DNA of 64,000 nt from Serratia nematodiphila DZ0503SBS1 (GTDB lineage: Bacteria; Pseudomonadota; Gammaproteobacteria; Enterobacterales; Enterobacteriaceae). Made by a program: the position numbers and the translations under genes. The stretch is from contig NZ_JPUX01000001.1 of assembly GCF_000738675.1 (NCBI RefSeq), positions 4,030,001-4,094,000 on the forward strand, written 5' to 3'. The notes beneath the pieces are model-generated. The model saw only the letters and a program-made list of their open reading frames with translations, made no database searches and had not been told where the DNA came from. Each line of letters opens with the position of its first letter. Position 1 is the first letter of the stretch. This document shows, piece after piece, positions 1 to 14,365 of this stretch.

Positions 1-263
1 GTATCTTTAGCGAACTGCTGGCACGCAGCGAGGATTACCGGACGATCGTGCTGCAGTGGGATGCGGTGCCAGTGCTCGACGCCGGCGGCCTGAACGCCCT
101 GCGGCGCTTTATCGACGTGCTGCCGGCGGATAAAAAGCTGGTGATCACCGACGTGCCGTTCCAGCCGCTGAAAACCCTGGCGCGCGCGCGGGTGCAGCCG
201 ATCGAGGGCCGCTTGCAGTTCTACCCGACGCTGCCGGAAGCGCTGGCGGCCACCGGCGCCTGA
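1..263 (+). CDS. dauA: C-terminal end of DauA, SulP-family C4-dicarboxylate transporter (partial)
   Basis: Only the last ~87 codons are present, read in frame from base 3; the gene starts before the window. The fragment is the cytoplasmic STAS domain that closes SulP transporters. It carries the VLDAGG turn and a tail (FQPLKTLARA, QPIEGRLQFYP) that I recognise from Escherichia coli DauA (YchM), an inner-membrane carrier of succinate and other C4-dicarboxylates. It converges on kdsA and shares a bidirectional terminator with it. In E. coli dauA lies between ychH and prs, so its place beside kdsA is a rearrangement; the SulP gene at 10153 is a separate paralogue. Identity rests on the tail alone. 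Confidence 0.75.
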   Translation, partial: IFSELLARSEDYRTIVLQWDAVPVLDAGGLNALRRFIDVLPADKKLVITDVPFQPLKTLARARVQPIEGRLQFYPTLPEALAATGA

Positions 264-267
264 ACGT

Positions 268-297
268 AAAAAAGCCCGACGCGTCGGGCTTTTTTTT
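268..297. terminator. Bidirectional Rho-independent terminator between dauA and kdsA
   Basis: A perfect GC-rich stem (agcccgac / gtcgggct) is preceded by a run of A and followed by a run of seven or more T, so it can end transcription of dauA on the plus strand and of the kdsA operon on the minus strand. Confidence 0.9.
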
Positions 298-309
298 GGC
301 GATGAGCGC

Positions 310-2028
<1,719 letters not shown>

Positions 2029-2032
<4 letters not shown>

Positions 2033-2427
2033 AGGTATCCCATCAGAAACGGTATTTTCGTCGTGGCAAGTTTAATTATCAGGTACAGGCAGCCCAACGC
2101 CAGCACGAACGCCACGGTTCGCAGCCGCTGACTTTTGGTCTTCTTGCCCAATGCGACGTAGCCAAGCAGGATATAGATAATAACGCCAAACAGCTTCTCG
2201 GTCAGCCATGAGTCCATACCCAGCAGCGGATAAAACCCGAACGTCACCACCAGCGCGATGCCGCTGACGAACAGCAGCGTGTCATTCAGGTGCGGCGCTA
2301 TCTTGACCCAGCGGCGACCCATGATCGGCGAACGGCGCCACTGCCAAAAGAAACGCAGCACAAACAAGGTAATACTGATGGCGACCGTCAGCAAATGGAA
2401 ATGTTTCAACGCGGTGTATGCAGTCAT
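2029..2427 (-). CDS. sirB2: SirB2 family inner-membrane protein
   Basis: A 132-residue protein with about four hydrophobic helices (around residues 10-28, 48-65, 75-95 and 105-125), typical of the SirB2/YchQ family. The motif KHFHLLTVAISI near the start and RRSPIMGRRWVKIAPHLNDT before helix 2 are characteristic. Function is unknown; the family was named from Salmonella sirB, a locus affecting invasion-gene expression. It lies 44 bases after prmC and overlaps sirB1 by four bases. Confidence 0.92.
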
Positions 2428-2471
2428 GGTGCTCCCTTAAATGGCCCGGGCGTCGTTATTATGAGGGGCGC

Positions 2472-3304
2472 TTATCCCGGCCATTGGCCGAGCGTCACGC
2501 GGTCGTTGTCGCCGTAATCACGGTGGGTGGCGACAGCGGAAAATCCGGCGGCCTGCAGCAGCGCGCGCACGCTCTCACCCTGCTGCCAGCCATGTTCCAA
2601 CAGCAGCCAGCCCTGCGGCTGCAGATGGTGCGGCGCCTGGCGCACGATGGCGGCCAGATCCGCCAACCCGTGCTCGGCGGCGACCAGCGCACTGCCCGGC
2701 TCGAAGCGCACGTCGCCCTGCGACAAATGCGGATCGGCGGCATCGATATAGGGCGGATTGCTGGCGATCAGCGCGAAACGTTGCCCCGCGACTGGCGCAA
2801 ACCAGCTGCCCTGTAAAAATCGGACGTTGTCGATCTTCAGCTTGTGCGCATTGTGCTGCGCCAGCGCAACCGCCTCCGGCTGCACATCGACGCCGATAGC
2901 CGAACAATCCGGGCGCTCGCTGGCCAGCGCCAGCGCAATGGCGCCGGTGCCGGTGCCGAGATCGAGGAAGTGGCAGGGTTGCGGCGGCAGGCGCGCCAAC
3001 GCCAGCTCCACCAGGCATTCGGTATCCGGGCGCGGGATCAGCGTCGCGGGCGAGACCGACAGCGGCAGCGACCAAAACTCGCGCTCGCCCACCAGATAGG
3101 CCACCGGCTCACCGCGTTCGCGGCGCGCCAGCAGCGTCTCCAGCTGCTGTTGCTGCGGCGGCGTCAGCACGGTTTCCCCGAACGCCATCAGGAAGGTTCT
3201 GGCCCTGCCGGTCACGAAACCCAACAGGATTTCCGCGTCGCGCCGGGCGCTGTCGCTGTGGGTCAAACGCGCGGCGGCGGCTTTCAGCCAGTGTTGATAC
3301 TCCA

Positions 3305-3305
<1 letters not shown>
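2472..3305 (-). CDS. prmC: Release factor glutamine methyltransferase PrmC
   Basis: S-adenosylmethionine-dependent enzyme that methylates the glutamine of the GGQ motif in release factors RF1 and RF2. Sequence signs are the SAM-binding DLGTGTGAIALALA and the catalytic NPPY motif (ASNPPYIDAADPHL). With the ATG at 3305 the protein is 277 residues, as in E. coli; a GTG one codon upstream is less likely. The ATG overlaps the prfA stop (TGATG), so the enzyme is coupled to its substrate RF1. Confidence 0.96.
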
Positions 3306-4390
<1,085 letters not shown>

Positions 4391-4421
4391 GCGTGGTAAT
4401 AAACCCTGTTAATAGAGAAAA

Positions 4422-5684
4422 CTAATGCTGATCCAGCCCGAGGCTGTCGCGTAATAACTGCAACCGCTCCACGTCGCCGTCGCCGGCGGCCTGCTGGAGG
4501 GATTTGGTAGGGGCATGAATAAGACGGTTGGTCAGTTTATGGGCCAGCTCGTGAATAACCTGCTCCACGTTGGCGCCCTGCGCGATGGCGGCCAGCGCTT
4601 TGGCCTCCATCTCTGCGCGGATCTGGTCGGCCTGCGAACGGTAGTCGCGGATGGTTTCCACCGCGCCCTGCGAACGCAGCCAGGCCATGAAGTTGGTGCT
4701 TTCCTGCTGCACGATCGATTCCGCCTGCACCGCCGCCGCTTTGCGCTGCGCCAGGTTGCTTTGAATGATGGCGTGCAGATCGTCCACGCTGTACAGATAG
4801 GCGTTGGCCAGCTTGCCGACCTCCGGCTCGATATCGCGCGGTACGGCGATATCCACCAACAGCATCGGCTGGTTGCGGCGCGCCTTCAGCGCGCGCTCCA
4901 CCATCCCCTTGCCGATGATCGGCAGCGGGCTGGCGGTGGAACTGATAATGATGTCGGCGTCCGCCAGACGCTCGTCGATCTCCGGCAGGGTGATCACTTC
5001 CGCGCCGACTTCCTCCGCCAGCAATTGCGCGCGCTCGCGGGTGCGGTTAGCGATGATCATATGCCGCACTTTGTGCTCGCGCAGGTGGCGCGCCACCAGC
5101 TCGATGGTTTCACCGGCGCCCACCAGCAAGACGTTGAGATCGGCCAGCGATTCGAAGATCTGCCGCGCCAGCGTACAGGCGGCGAAAGCCACGGAGACCG
5201 CGCTGGCGCCGATTTCGGTTTCGGTGCGCACGCGCTTGGCGACGGAGAAGGATTTCTGGAACAGGCGCTCCAGCTCGCCGGACAGCGACTGACCGCGTTG
5301 TGACTCGGCGAAGGCCTTTTTCACCTGGCCGAGGATTTGCGGTTCGCCCAGCACCAGCGAGTCCAACCCGCTGGCCACCCGCATCAGATGGCTGACCGCG
5401 TCGTTGCCTTGATGCCAGTAGAGGCTTTTCTTCACCTCTTCCGGACGCAGGTTGTGGTAGGCGCACAGCCAGGCGACCAGCTGTTCGTGCATGTGCTCCT
5501 GCTGCTCCACGCTGAGGTACAGCTCGGTACGGTTGCAGGTGGACAACACGACGCCGCCCTGCACCAACGGTTGTTGGAGCAAGCTGGTCAGCGCCTCATC
5601 GATGGACTCTGGCGAGAAGGTCACCCTTTCACGCAGAGAAACCGGAGCGGTTTTGTGATTTATACCTAACGCCAGCAGGGTCAT
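4422..5684 (-). CDS. hemA: Glutamyl-tRNA reductase
   Basis: NADPH-dependent reduction of glutamyl-tRNA(Glu) to glutamate 1-semialdehyde, the first committed step of tetrapyrrole synthesis. The 420-residue protein opens with [20 protein letters not shown]; the nucleophilic cysteine sits in [11 protein letters not shown] near residue 50. The [13 protein letters not shown] stretch, the Rossmann motif [13 protein letters not shown] and the C-terminal dimerisation region are all present. It heads the operon; its 5' region is the long divergent interval shared with lolB. Confidence 0.97.
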   Translation of the reverse strand: MTLLALGINHKTAPVSLRERVTFSPESIDEALTSLLQQPLVQGGVVLSTCNRTELYLSVEQQEHMHEQLVAWLCAYHNLRPEEVKKSLYWHQGNDAVSHLMRVASGLDSLVLGEPQILGQVKKAFAESQRGQSLSGELERLFQKSFSVAKRVRTETEIGASAVSVAFAACTLARQIFESLADLNVLLVGAGETIELVARHLREHKVRHMIIANRTRERAQLLAEEVGAEVITLPEIDERLADADIIISSTASPLPIIGKGMVERALKARRNQPMLLVDIAVPRDIEPEVGKLANAYLYSVDDLHAIIQSNLAQRKAAAVQAESIVQQESTNFMAWLRSQGAVETIRDYRSQADQIRAEMEAKALAAIAQGANVEQVIHELAHKLTNRLIHAPTKSLQQAAGDGDVERLQLLRDSLGLDQH

Positions 5685-6151
5685 TGCTTCGAGTAATACT
5701 TCTGTTGGTACGGGTTCTCGTTGAACGGCATTCTACTTGATGCGCGGGATCAATAAAAGTAACAACCGCATCTTCCGTTCAATCGCTGTCATAGACGACA
5801 TCAATTAATGAATAAGTAATAAATACAGCGGGATAAATAGTCAAAGGGAAGGCTGATGGTTTAAATTTTAGCGCAGTTTGCGAAGACGCGCACGCTATTC
5901 GGCGCACATAACGGCGGCGTTTGCGCAACTCTGCACCGCTTATCGGGAGCGCCTCCCCCGCCTTCAGGCGATTGTGTTACGCTTAATGGCAACCCCGACG
6001 CGCGCGCCGTGTTGGCACTACGCCGGTAAACGCGGCAAGATTCAACGCGATGCAGCAAAAAATTGACGCGCCGCCGCCGCCCCGTTAGCGTGAGCGCTGA
6101 ATCCGGGTTTCGTCGCGCATGCCCGCAAGGACAAAAGGACAAGAAAAAGTT
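5685..6151. other. Divergent hemA / lolB intergenic region
   Basis: No convincing gene is present in these 467 bases. The interval must carry the divergent promoters of hemA (minus) and lolB-ispE (plus). A possible lolB promoter is TTGACG at 6063-6068 with a weak TAGCGT 17 bases downstream. The part next to hemA (about 5690-5860) is AT-rich; the part next to lolB is strongly GC-rich. Confidence 0.5.
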
Positions 6152-6775
6152 ATGCCAATACGCAAAGTTAGTTTGCTCCGTCTGATCCCGCTGGCCAGCC
6201 TGGTGCTGGCCGCTTGTACCACCACCAAGCCAACCGGCCCGGCCACCAGCCCGACCTCACCGCAGTGGCGCGCCCATGAGCAGGCGGTGCAGCAGCTTAG
6301 CACCTATCAGACCCGCGGCTCTTTCGCCTACTTGTCTGATCAGAAAAAAGTCTATGCCCGCTTCTTCTGGCAGCAGTTTTCGCCGGAGCGCTACCGCCTG
6401 CTGCTGACTAACCCGCTGGGCAGCACGGAAATGGATCTCAACGTACAGAAAAACGTGGTGCAGCTGACCGACAACCAGGGCAAACGCTACGTCAGCGACA
6501 ACCCGGAAGAGATGATCCGCAAGCTGACCGGGATGGCGATCCCGCTGAACAACCTGCGCCAGTGGATGGTCGGCCTGCCGGGCGAAGCCAGCGATTTTGC
6601 GCTGGATGACCAATATCGCCTGAGCAAACTGACCTACCAGCAAGGCGGTCAAACCTGGAAAGTGGATTACCAGAGCTACAGCACCGAGGTGCAGCCGACG
6701 CTGCCGAACCGTTTGGAGCTGCAGCAGGGCGACCAACGCATCAAGCTGAAAATGGATAACTGGACGCTCAAATGA
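6152..6775 (+). CDS. lolB: Outer-membrane lipoprotein receptor LolB
   Basis: LolB accepts lipoproteins from the periplasmic carrier LolA and inserts them into the outer membrane; it is itself a lipoprotein. From the ATG at 6152 the protein is 207 residues, the E. coli length, with a short signal peptide ending in the lipobox LVLAAC. Conserved stretches include [41 protein letters not shown] and the terminal [10 protein letters not shown]. An 11-codon upstream extension from 6119 is rejected because it would put charged residues ahead of the signal peptide. The stop overlaps ispE by four bases. Confidence 0.95.
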   Translation: MPIRKVSLLRLIPLASLVLAACTTTKPTGPATSPTSPQWRAHEQAVQQLSTYQTRGSFAYLSDQKKVYARFFWQQFSPERYRLLLTNPLGSTEMDLNVQKNVVQLTDNQGKRYVSDNPEEMIRKLTGMAIPLNNLRQWMVGLPGEASDFALDDQYRLSKLTYQQGGQTWKVDYQSYSTEVQPTLPNRLELQQGDQRIKLKMDNWTLK

Positions 6776-7638
6776 TCCGCCAGTGGCCCTCCCCCGCGAA
6801 GCTCAACCTGTTTCTGTACATCACCGGCCGTCGTGAAGACGGCTATCACCTGCTGCAGACGCTGTTCCAGTTTTTGGACTACGGCGACACCCTGACCATT
6901 GACCCGTGCCAGGACGATCGCATTAACCTGCTGACGCCGGTCGACGGCGTGCCGGACGAGCAGAACCTGATCGTGCGCGCCGCCCGCCTGCTGCAGCGCT
7001 ATTGTGATGAACAGGGTCTGCAGACCGCACCGCGCGGCGCCGACATCAGCATCGACAAGCGCCTGCCGATGGGCGGCGGCCTAGGCGGCGGCTCTTCCAA
7101 CGCCGCCACCGTGCTGGTGGCGCTGAACGAACTGTGGCGCTGCGGCCTTGACGACGACCAACTGGCTGCGTTGGGGCTTAGCCTCGGCGCCGACGTGCCG
7201 GTGTTCGTGCGCGGCCACGCCGCCTTCGCCGAAGGCATCGGCGAACGCCTGCTGCCGGCCGAGCCGCCGGAAAAATGGTATCTGGTGGCGCATCCCGGCG
7301 TCGGTATCCCGACACCGCTTATCTTCGGCGACCCCGAATTGAAAAGAGACACCCCGGTTCGCTCCTTAAGTGAGCTGTTGCAGGCGCCGTACGCAAATGA
7401 TTGCGAACCGATCGCAAGAAAACGTTTTCGCGAGGTTGAACAGCTTCTTTCATGGCTGTTAGAATACGCCCCGTCACGCCTGACTGGCACAGGTGCTTGT
7501 GTGTTTGCTGAATTCGACACAGAAATCGCCGCCCGTCAGGTGTTAAATCAAGCCCCGGAGTGGTTGTGTGGTTTTGTAGCGCGCGGCGTTAACGTCTCCC
7601 CACTACATCGCATTCGTTCCGGGCGGTTTGAGTCGTAG
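6772..7638 (+). CDS. ispE: 4-(cytidine 5'-diphospho)-2-C-methyl-D-erythritol kinase
   Basis: GHMP-family kinase phosphorylating CDP-methylerythritol in the non-mevalonate isoprenoid pathway. The 288-residue protein shows the substrate-binding start [22 protein letters not shown], the ATP-binding loop [18 protein letters not shown] and the C-terminal GHMP motif [12 protein letters not shown]. Its ATG overlaps the lolB stop (ATGA). The lolB-ispE-prs order is conserved in enterobacteria. Confidence 0.97.
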   Translation: MIRQWPSPAKLNLFLYITGRREDGYHLLQTLFQFLDYGDTLTIDPCQDDRINLLTPVDGVPDEQNLIVRAARLLQRYCDEQGLQTAPRGADISIDKRLPMGGGLGGGSSNAATVLVALNELWRCGLDDDQLAALGLSLGADVPVFVRGHAAFAEGIGERLLPAEPPEKWYLVAHPGVGIPTPLIFGDPELKRDTPVRSLSELLQAPYANDCEPIARKRFREVEQLLSWLLEYAPSRLTGTGACVFAEFDTEIAARQVLNQAPEWLCGFVARGVNVSPLHRIRSGRFES

Positions 7639-8760
<1,122 letters not shown>

Positions 8761-8823
8761 TTCGTCGTCTTTCCGGTGCGGCGCCCACTGCGCCGGAAAG
8801 ATAGCGAGCCCGACAGCAGAAAA

Positions 8824-8860
8824 GAAAAACCCGTTGGTGCGCGAGCAACAACGGGTTTTC
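8824..8860. terminator. Bidirectional hairpin terminator after prs
   Basis: The stem gaaaacccgttg / caacgggttttc surrounds a short loop, with A-rich sequence upstream and T-rich sequence downstream. It can stop prs on the plus strand and ychH on the minus strand. Confidence 0.85.
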
Positions 8861-8944
8861 TACTTGTAGTCCGACATGACCTCAAACCTTAATGCACGGC
8901 AGATGTTCCCTTGCCCCGCTCTTGCTTCCCTTCTGCTTTTTTAA

Positions 8945-9223
8945 TCAATGCGACGAACGATGTTGATCGTTGCGGCACCGTTTATCAAAGTGTTTTACCC
9001 ACCAGTAGCGATCCGCCACCTGTTCGCGGCCGCCGATACGCGCGCCCACCAGCCACAACAGCGCGCCGACGAAGATGCTCATGATGGCGCCGTGGGCGAA
9101 AAATTGCGGCAGATTGAACTGGGATACTTCAGCAATAATTGAGTATCCGACACCGCCGATCATCACGACCAGCCCCAGTCCCATAAAAAAGTTGCCCACT
9201 CTGTCCGCGCTTCTACGTTTCAT
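8945..9223 (-). CDS. ychH: YchH family stress-induced inner-membrane protein
   Basis: A 92-residue protein from the ATG at 9223, matching E. coli YchH in length and sequence: NFFMGLGLVVMIGGVGYSI, LPQFFAHGAIMSIFVGALLW, GARIGGREQVADRYWWVKHFDKRC. Two transmembrane helices (about residues 10-30 and 43-63) are followed by a basic cytoplasmic tail. E. coli YchH is associated with stress and biofilm responses. The longer frame from 9370 has no conserved extension. It is divergent from pth. Confidence 0.93.
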   Translation of the reverse strand: MKRRSADRVGNFFMGLGLVVMIGGVGYSIIAEVSQFNLPQFFAHGAIMSIFVGALLWLVGARIGGREQVADRYWWVKHFDKRCRNDQHRSSH

Positions 9224-9524
9224 ATGCCACCTCCATGATTGCCATGTGCCAACCGGGATAACGCTGCAACTTGTTAACCCACTTTGATAAGTTAAGTATA
9301 GTCCCTGTTGCGGCAAGGGGATTGCGGAGGCGATCACAAATGGTAAAGAATTATTGACACTTCTTAACACAGTGCTGAAAATTAGCGGACAAATTGAATT
9401 ATTAAGCTAATGAATCATTCATCTTTCTTACCCAGGGTGACGGCAGAGATCGGGTTTTGTCATTCATCGCCCCGACAGGTAGACTAAGGCACTTTCCATT
9501 ACCCTGATCATAGCGAATCTCCCA

Positions 9525-10115
9525 GTGAGCAGTATTAAATTGATAGTCGGCCTCGCCAACCCGGGCGCGGAATACGCCCAGACACGCCACAACGCCGGCG
9601 CCTGGTACGTCGATCTGCTGGCCCAGCACCACAATCAGCAGTTAAAAGAAGAGAGCAAGTTCTTCGGCTACACCGCCCGTTTGAACCTGGCGGGCAACGA
9701 CGTGCGCCTGCTGGTGCCGACCACCTTCATGAACCTGAGCGGCAAAGCGGTGCTGGCGATGGCCAACTTCTACCGCATCGAACCCAGCGAGATCCTGGTG
9801 GCGCACGACGAGCTGGATCTGCCGCCCGGCGTGGCCAAAATCAAGCTCGGCGGCGGCAACGGTGGCCACAACGGCCTGAAGGACATCCAGAACAAGTTCG
9901 GCAACAACCCGAACTTCTACCGCCTGCGCATCGGCATCGGCCATCCGGGCGACAAGAACAAGGTGGTGGGCTTCGTGCTCGGCAAGCCGCCGGCCAGCGA
10001 GCAGAAGATGATTGACGAAGCGATCGATGAGTCGCTGCGCTGCACCGAAATGCTGATGAAAGACGGGCTGGAAAAAACCGTTCAGCGCCTGCACAGCTTC
10101 AAGGCGCAGGCCTGA
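9525..10115 (+). CDS. pth: Peptidyl-tRNA hydrolase
   Basis: Essential enzyme that cleaves peptidyl-tRNAs dropped from ribosomes. The protein starts at GTG 9525 with [20 protein letters not shown]; Asn12 and catalytic His22 (TRHNAGAW) are in place, as are [12 protein letters not shown], the [11 protein letters not shown] aspartate and [13 protein letters not shown]. It is 196 residues against 194 in E. coli. In most enterobacteria it directly precedes ychF; here a SulP transporter gene lies between them. Confidence 0.96.
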   Translation: MSSIKLIVGLANPGAEYAQTRHNAGAWYVDLLAQHHNQQLKEESKFFGYTARLNLAGNDVRLLVPTTFMNLSGKAVLAMANFYRIEPSEILVAHDELDLPPGVAKIKLGGGNGGHNGLKDIQNKFGNNPNFYRLRIGIGHPGDKNKVVGFVLGKPPASEQKMIDEAIDESLRCTEMLMKDGLEKTVQRLHSFKAQA

Positions 10116-10152
10116 TCCTTGCCGCAGCGGGCGCCCTGCCCGCTGCCTGCTT

Positions 10153-11682
10153 TTAGCCGCGCGGGTTGAAGGTTTCCTCGCCCACCCGGCGCTCATCGGC
10201 GGTGAAGCCCTCTTCCGCCACGTAATACTGCGGATCGTCCAGCTCATGGCTGCAGAACGGCCCGGCGCGTTTGAGCAGGCGCACGCAGTCAGCGCTCAGG
10301 TGTCGCAGACGAATGCTTTTCCCCGCCGCCAGATAACGCGCCGTCAGCTTATCGATAGCCTCCACGCCGCTGGAATCCATCACCCGGGTGCCGGCAAAAT
10401 CCAGCACCACATTCTGCGCATCGCTCTGCGGATCGAACAGCTCGGCGAAAGCCGCGGCGGAGCCGAAGAACAGCGGGCCATCCAGTTGATACACCGCCAC
10501 GTCGCCCGTCACCTGCCGCTGGCGCACGCGGATGCGCGCCTGCTGCCAGGCGAACACCAGCGCTGAGATAATCACCCCGCTGATCACCGCCACCGCCAGA
10601 TCGGTAAAGATAGTGATCAGCGTGACGACGATCATTACCAGCGCGTCGGCTTTCGGCATGCGGCGCAAGCGGCGCAGCGAGCTCCACTCGAAGGTGTTGT
10701 AACACACCACCAGCATCACCCCGGCCAGCGCCGCCACCGGCAGCAGGCCGATATAGCGCGACAGGCTGACCACGAACAGAATCAGCAGGATGGCGCCCAC
10801 CGTGCCGGAGATGCGCCCGCGCCCGCCCGAGGTGAAGTTGATGATCGACTGGCCGATCATCGCGCAGCCGGCGAAGCAGCCGAACAGGCCGCATACCGCG
10901 TTACCGGCGCCCTGCGCGATACTCTCGCGATTGCCGTTGCCCTTCTTGCCGCCCATTTCATCCAGCACCGTCATGGTCAGCAGCGATTCAATCAAACCGA
11001 CCAGGGCGATCACCACCGCGTAGGGCAGCACCACCCGCACCATCTCCAGGGTAAACGGCGCCGTCGGCAGACTAAAGTGCGGCAGCGCGCCGGAAATGTC
11101 CGCCAGATCGCCCACCCGCAGCGTGTGCAGGTTGAGGCCAATCGCCAACGCCGAGACCACCAGCAGCGCCGCCAGCGAAGACGGAATGGCTTTGGTGAGG
11201 CGCGGGAACAGCACCACCACCGCAATCGCCAGCGCCACCAGGCCGTACATCAGCGGCCCCTGCCCGGCGATCATCTTCAGCTGCGCCAGCATGATGACGA
11301 TCGCCAGGCCGTTGACGAAGCCGTGGATCGCCGGCAGCGGCACCAGACGAATGAACTTGCCCAGCCGGAAGGCGCCGATCAGGATTTGAATCGCCCCGGC
11401 AAACAGCGTGGCCCACAGCACGTAACCCATGCCGTACTGCGCCGCCAGGCTCATCAGCACCACCACAATGGAGCCGGCGGCGCCGGAAACCATGCCCGGT
11501 TTGCCGCCGAACAGCGCCGTGACCAGGCCGATAATAAACGCGGTATGCAAGCCGACAATTGGCGAAAGACCGGCGACCAGCGAAAAGCCAACCGCCTCGG
11601 GGATCATCGAAACCGCCACCACAAAGCCCGCCAGGACTTCATTTTTAACGTCCGCGATCCTGACGTTACTCAGGTTAAACAT
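10153..11682 (-). CDS. SulP family anion transporter with C-terminal STAS domain
   Basis: A 509-residue inner-membrane protein with 10-12 hydrophobic helices in residues 10-390 and a cytoplasmic STAS domain from about 400. Family signatures are AGFVVAVSMIPEAVGFSLVAG near the start, FNLGRFIRLVPLPAIHGFVNG-type sequence around residue 110-130 and, in the STAS domain, VLDFAGTRVMDSSGVEAID. It is shorter and different from the DauA fragment at the window start, so this genome has two SulP carriers in this neighbourhood. The substrate (sulfate, bicarbonate or dicarboxylate) cannot be told. It lies between pth and ychF on the opposite strand. Confidence 0.85.
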   Translation of the reverse strand: MFNLSNVRIADVKNEVLAGFVVAVSMIPEAVGFSLVAGLSPIVGLHTAFIIGLVTALFGGKPGMVSGAAGSIVVVLMSLAAQYGMGYVLWATLFAGAIQILIGAFRLGKFIRLVPLPAIHGFVNGLAIVIMLAQLKMIAGQGPLMYGLVALAIAVVVLFPRLTKAIPSSLAALLVVSALAIGLNLHTLRVGDLADISGALPHFSLPTAPFTLEMVRVVLPYAVVIALVGLIESLLTMTVLDEMGGKKGNGNRESIAQGAGNAVCGLFGCFAGCAMIGQSIINFTSGGRGRISGTVGAILLILFVVSLSRYIGLLPVAALAGVMLVVCYNTFEWSSLRRLRRMPKADALVMIVVTLITIFTDLAVAVISGVIISALVFAWQQARIRVRQRQVTGDVAVYQLDGPLFFGSAAAFAELFDPQSDAQNVVLDFAGTRVMDSSGVEAIDKLTARYLAAGKSIRLRHLSADCVRLLKRAGPFCSHELDDPQYYVAEEGFTADERRVGEETFNPRG

Positions 11683-12016
11683 GCATTATTCACTTATGAC
11701 AGATGACATCATCTCCCCGCGTAGCGGGTATGGGGTACCGCAAGGCGCGGCAGAGTGCAGGCGGGCACAGCTCAGGGTGGCGTAGGCAAGAAATACATCC
11801 GGCGCGTTTCCTGTCGGTTAATCGAAACGGCCAGTATGGGTAAATGTGATCCAAATCTCAATCAAAAACCGGTCGCCCGCGCTGCGCTCACCCCCGCCAA
11901 GCAAGTCTGATCGAGATAAACGCCCATTACGTGTATAATGGCGGCATTATTTTGCCCTTTATGCAGTCGGTTAAACCTAACCAGCTGATAGTTAAGATAT
12001 TTAAGGTGATTACAAC
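11683..12016 (+). promoter_or_regulatory. Intergenic region with likely ychF promoter
   Basis: This 334-base interval separates the divergent SulP gene and ychF. A consensus TATAAT at 11934-11939, immediately preceded by TG, is a likely -10 element for ychF about 70 bases upstream of its ATG. No convincing -35 box is visible at the right spacing. Nothing else is recognised. Confidence 0.55.
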
Positions 12017-13108
12017 ATGGGATTCAAATGCGGTATCGTCGGCCTGCCTAACGTAGGCAAATCCACCCTGTTCAACGCGTTGACCAAAGCGGGCATTGAA
12101 GCAGCCAACTTCCCGTTCTGCACCATTGAACCGAACACCGGTGTGGTGCCGATGCCCGATCCGCGTCTGGATAAGCTGGCCGAGATCGTCAAGCCGCAGC
12201 GCATTCTGCCGACCACCATGGAATTCGTCGACATCGCCGGCCTGGTGAAAGGCGCGTCCAAGGGTGAAGGCCTGGGCAACCAGTTCCTGACCAACATCCG
12301 CGAAACCGAAGCCATCGGCCACGTGGTGCGCTGCTTCGAGAACGACAACATCATCCACGTCAACAACAAGGTCGATCCGGCCGAAGACATCGACGTGATC
12401 AACACCGAGCTGGCGCTGTCTGACCTGGACACCTGCGAGCGCGCCATCCACCGCGTACAGAAGAAAGCCAAAGGCGGCGACAAAGACGCCAAGGCCGAGC
12501 TGGCGGCGCTGGAGAAATGCCTGCCGCACCTGGAAAACGCCGGCATGCTGCGCGCGCTGGATCTGACCGCGGAAGACAAAGCGGCGATCAAATACCTGAG
12601 CTTCCTGACGCTGAAGCCGACCATGTACATCGCCAACGTCAACGAAGACGGCTTCGAGAACAACCCGTACCTGGACACCGTGCGTAAAATCGCCGACGCC
12701 GAAGGCTCCGTGGTGGTCGCCGTGTGCGCCGCCGTGGAATCCGACATCGCCGAGCTGGAAGACGAAGAGCGCGACGAGTTCATGGCCGAGCTGGGCCTGG
12801 AAGAGCCGGGCCTGAACCGCGTGATCCGCGCCGGTTACGAGCTGCTGAACCTGCAGACCTACTTCACCGCCGGCGTGAAAGAAGTGCGCGCCTGGACCAT
12901 CCCGGTCGGCGCCACCGCCCCGCAGGCGGCCGGCAAGATCCACACCGACTTCGAGAAAGGCTTTATCCGCGCGCAAACCATCTCCTATGACGACTTCATC
13001 ACCTACAAGGGTGAGCAAGGCGCCAAAGAAGCCGGCAAAATGCGCTCCGAAGGTAAAGACTACATCGTCAAAGACGGTGACGTGATGAACTTCTTGTTCA
13101 ACGTCTAA
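12017..13108 (+). CDS. ychF: Redox-responsive ribosome-associated ATPase YchF (Obg family)
   Basis: A 363-residue P-loop protein of the TRAFAC class, the usual enterobacterial length. Visible are the Walker [19 protein letters not shown], the switch II region [29 protein letters not shown] in place of the classical NKxD (consistent with the ATP preference of the family) and the C-terminal TGS domain ending [21 protein letters not shown]. YchF binds ribosomes and modulates oxidative-stress responses. A terminator follows. Confidence 0.97.
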   Translation: MGFKCGIVGLPNVGKSTLFNALTKAGIEAANFPFCTIEPNTGVVPMPDPRLDKLAEIVKPQRILPTTMEFVDIAGLVKGASKGEGLGNQFLTNIRETEAIGHVVRCFENDNIIHVNNKVDPAEDIDVINTELALSDLDTCERAIHRVQKKAKGGDKDAKAELAALEKCLPHLENAGMLRALDLTAEDKAAIKYLSFLTLKPTMYIANVNEDGFENNPYLDTVRKIADAEGSVVVAVCAAVESDIAELEDEERDEFMAELGLEEPGLNRVIRAGYELLNLQTYFTAGVKEVRAWTIPVGATAPQAAGKIHTDFEKGFIRAQTISYDDFITYKGEQGAKEAGKMRSEGKDYIVKDGDVMNFLFNV

Positions 13109-13147
13109 CCCCTTCCCCGCAGCGTTTCTCTCCGCTGCCGGAAACGG

Positions 13148-13176
13148 AAAAATCCACGCTTCGGCGTGGATTTTTT
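13148..13176 (+). terminator. Rho-independent terminator of ychF
   Basis: Perfect nine-pair stem aatccacgc / gcgtggatt with a TTCG tetraloop followed by a T run. Confidence 0.92.
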
Positions 13177-13239
13177 GTTTTCGAAAGGGGATGCGTCGGC
13201 GCTAAAAGCAATGCGGCATCTCCCTCCCCAGCAGAACCT

Positions 13240-14184
13240 TTATTTATTTAACCGAGGGAAAAGCGCCAGAGCGTTATTCCGGTTGAAGCGTACTTTCTGC
13301 GCATCCGTCAGATTTGTCTCAGCATCGAGAATATGATTAAACTTAACGGCGACGGACTCCGGCGCATAAGGATAATCGCTACCGAACAGAATATTATTAT
13401 GATTCGCAAACGTCAGCAAGCTGGAAAATGCATTAGGGCCGGAAGACAATGCGGTATCAAAATAAAAACGCTTAAATTTATCGTTCAACTCCTGAACTGA
13501 CGGCCCATTTGGATTAAGCGATTCCGCCAACAATGTAAAGCGCAGAATGGCATAAGGCAGGAATCCGCCGGCATGCGAAAGAATAATTCTCACGTTAGGA
13601 TAATTGTCCATAACGCCATTCAATACCATATGGACGGCATTGCGCGCCGTATCAAACGGGTAATCAACCAAGGGACCCGGAACGCCATCCAGCAAATCCA
13701 TGATGGGATGACCAGGGTGAATGAAAACAACGGCAGAGCGTTGATTTAGCGCGGCCCAAAGCGGAGCCCACTTTTTATCCCCTAAATAAACCCCTTCATA
13801 GTTAGTCAATAATACGACACCATCGGCTTTCAGCACATCTAATGCATACTCCACTTCCAGCACCGCCCCCTCAACGTCCGGCAACGGCACGGTCGCGAAG
13901 TTACCAAACCGCGTAGGGTATTTCGCCACCAGATCCGCCGTATACTCATTGACTTTTCTGGCCATATCGCGGCGCGCCTGGCCTTCCCAGCCAACCACGC
14001 TCGGCGCGGTTAACGACAGGACGCTGGTCGCTATTTGCTGTTTGTCCATATAGCGAAGATGGTCGTCCGCCGTCCATTTGGGCAGAGACCAGCCCGACGG
14101 ATCGCCGCCGTGGCTGGGCAGCGCGCTGCCCCAAAAAGGCGGGACCAGGTGAGTATGAACATCGATTCTGGCTAATGAATTCAT
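13240..14184 (-). CDS. Amidohydrolase-2 family metal-dependent hydrolase/decarboxylase (ACMSD-like)
   Basis: A 314-residue TIM-barrel enzyme. The metal-binding HxH is near the N terminus (IDVHTHLVPPFWG); conserved downstream elements are VVFIHPGHP (metal-ligand His), ILSHAGGFLPY and LFGSDYPYAPE with the catalytic aspartate. This pattern is typical of the family holding ACMSD, gamma-resorcylate decarboxylase and 6-methylsalicylate decarboxylase, enzymes that decarboxylate or hydrolyse aromatic acids. A strong GGAGG site precedes the ATG. It is transcribed away from a LysR regulator, suggesting control by a small aromatic acid. The exact substrate is unknown. Confidence 0.82.
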   Translation of the reverse strand: MNSLARIDVHTHLVPPFWGSALPSHGGDPSGWSLPKWTADDHLRYMDKQQIATSVLSLTAPSVVGWEGQARRDMARKVNEYTADLVAKYPTRFGNFATVPLPDVEGAVLEVEYALDVLKADGVVLLTNYEGVYLGDKKWAPLWAALNQRSAVVFIHPGHPIMDLLDGVPGPLVDYPFDTARNAVHMVLNGVMDNYPNVRIILSHAGGFLPYAILRFTLLAESLNPNGPSVQELNDKFKRFYFDTALSSGPNAFSSLLTFANHNNILFGSDYPYAPESVAVKFNHILDAETNLTDAQKVRFNRNNALALFPRLNK

Positions 14185-14228
14185 TTAACGCCTCCACTAT
14201 ACATATATTCGGTTTTTGAAACAGATAG

Positions 14229-14245
14229 CAACACGCTGAGTGTTG
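14229..14245. promoter_or_regulatory. Dyad in amidohydrolase / LysR divergent promoter region
   Basis: Inverted repeat CAACAC-gctga-GTGTTG in the 181-base interval between the divergent amidohydrolase and LysR genes. Its position and size suit a LysR recognition site, but the arms are only six bases. Confidence 0.45.
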
Positions 14246-14365
14246 TTGACTAGCCCGCACTCCAGAAATAATCTACACTTTAACGCGAGTTCTATTAGAG
14301 GGTATTTTCATGATCGCTATAAATCCAATTCATTTTTTTGAACGACTGATACAGGAATCTAATCC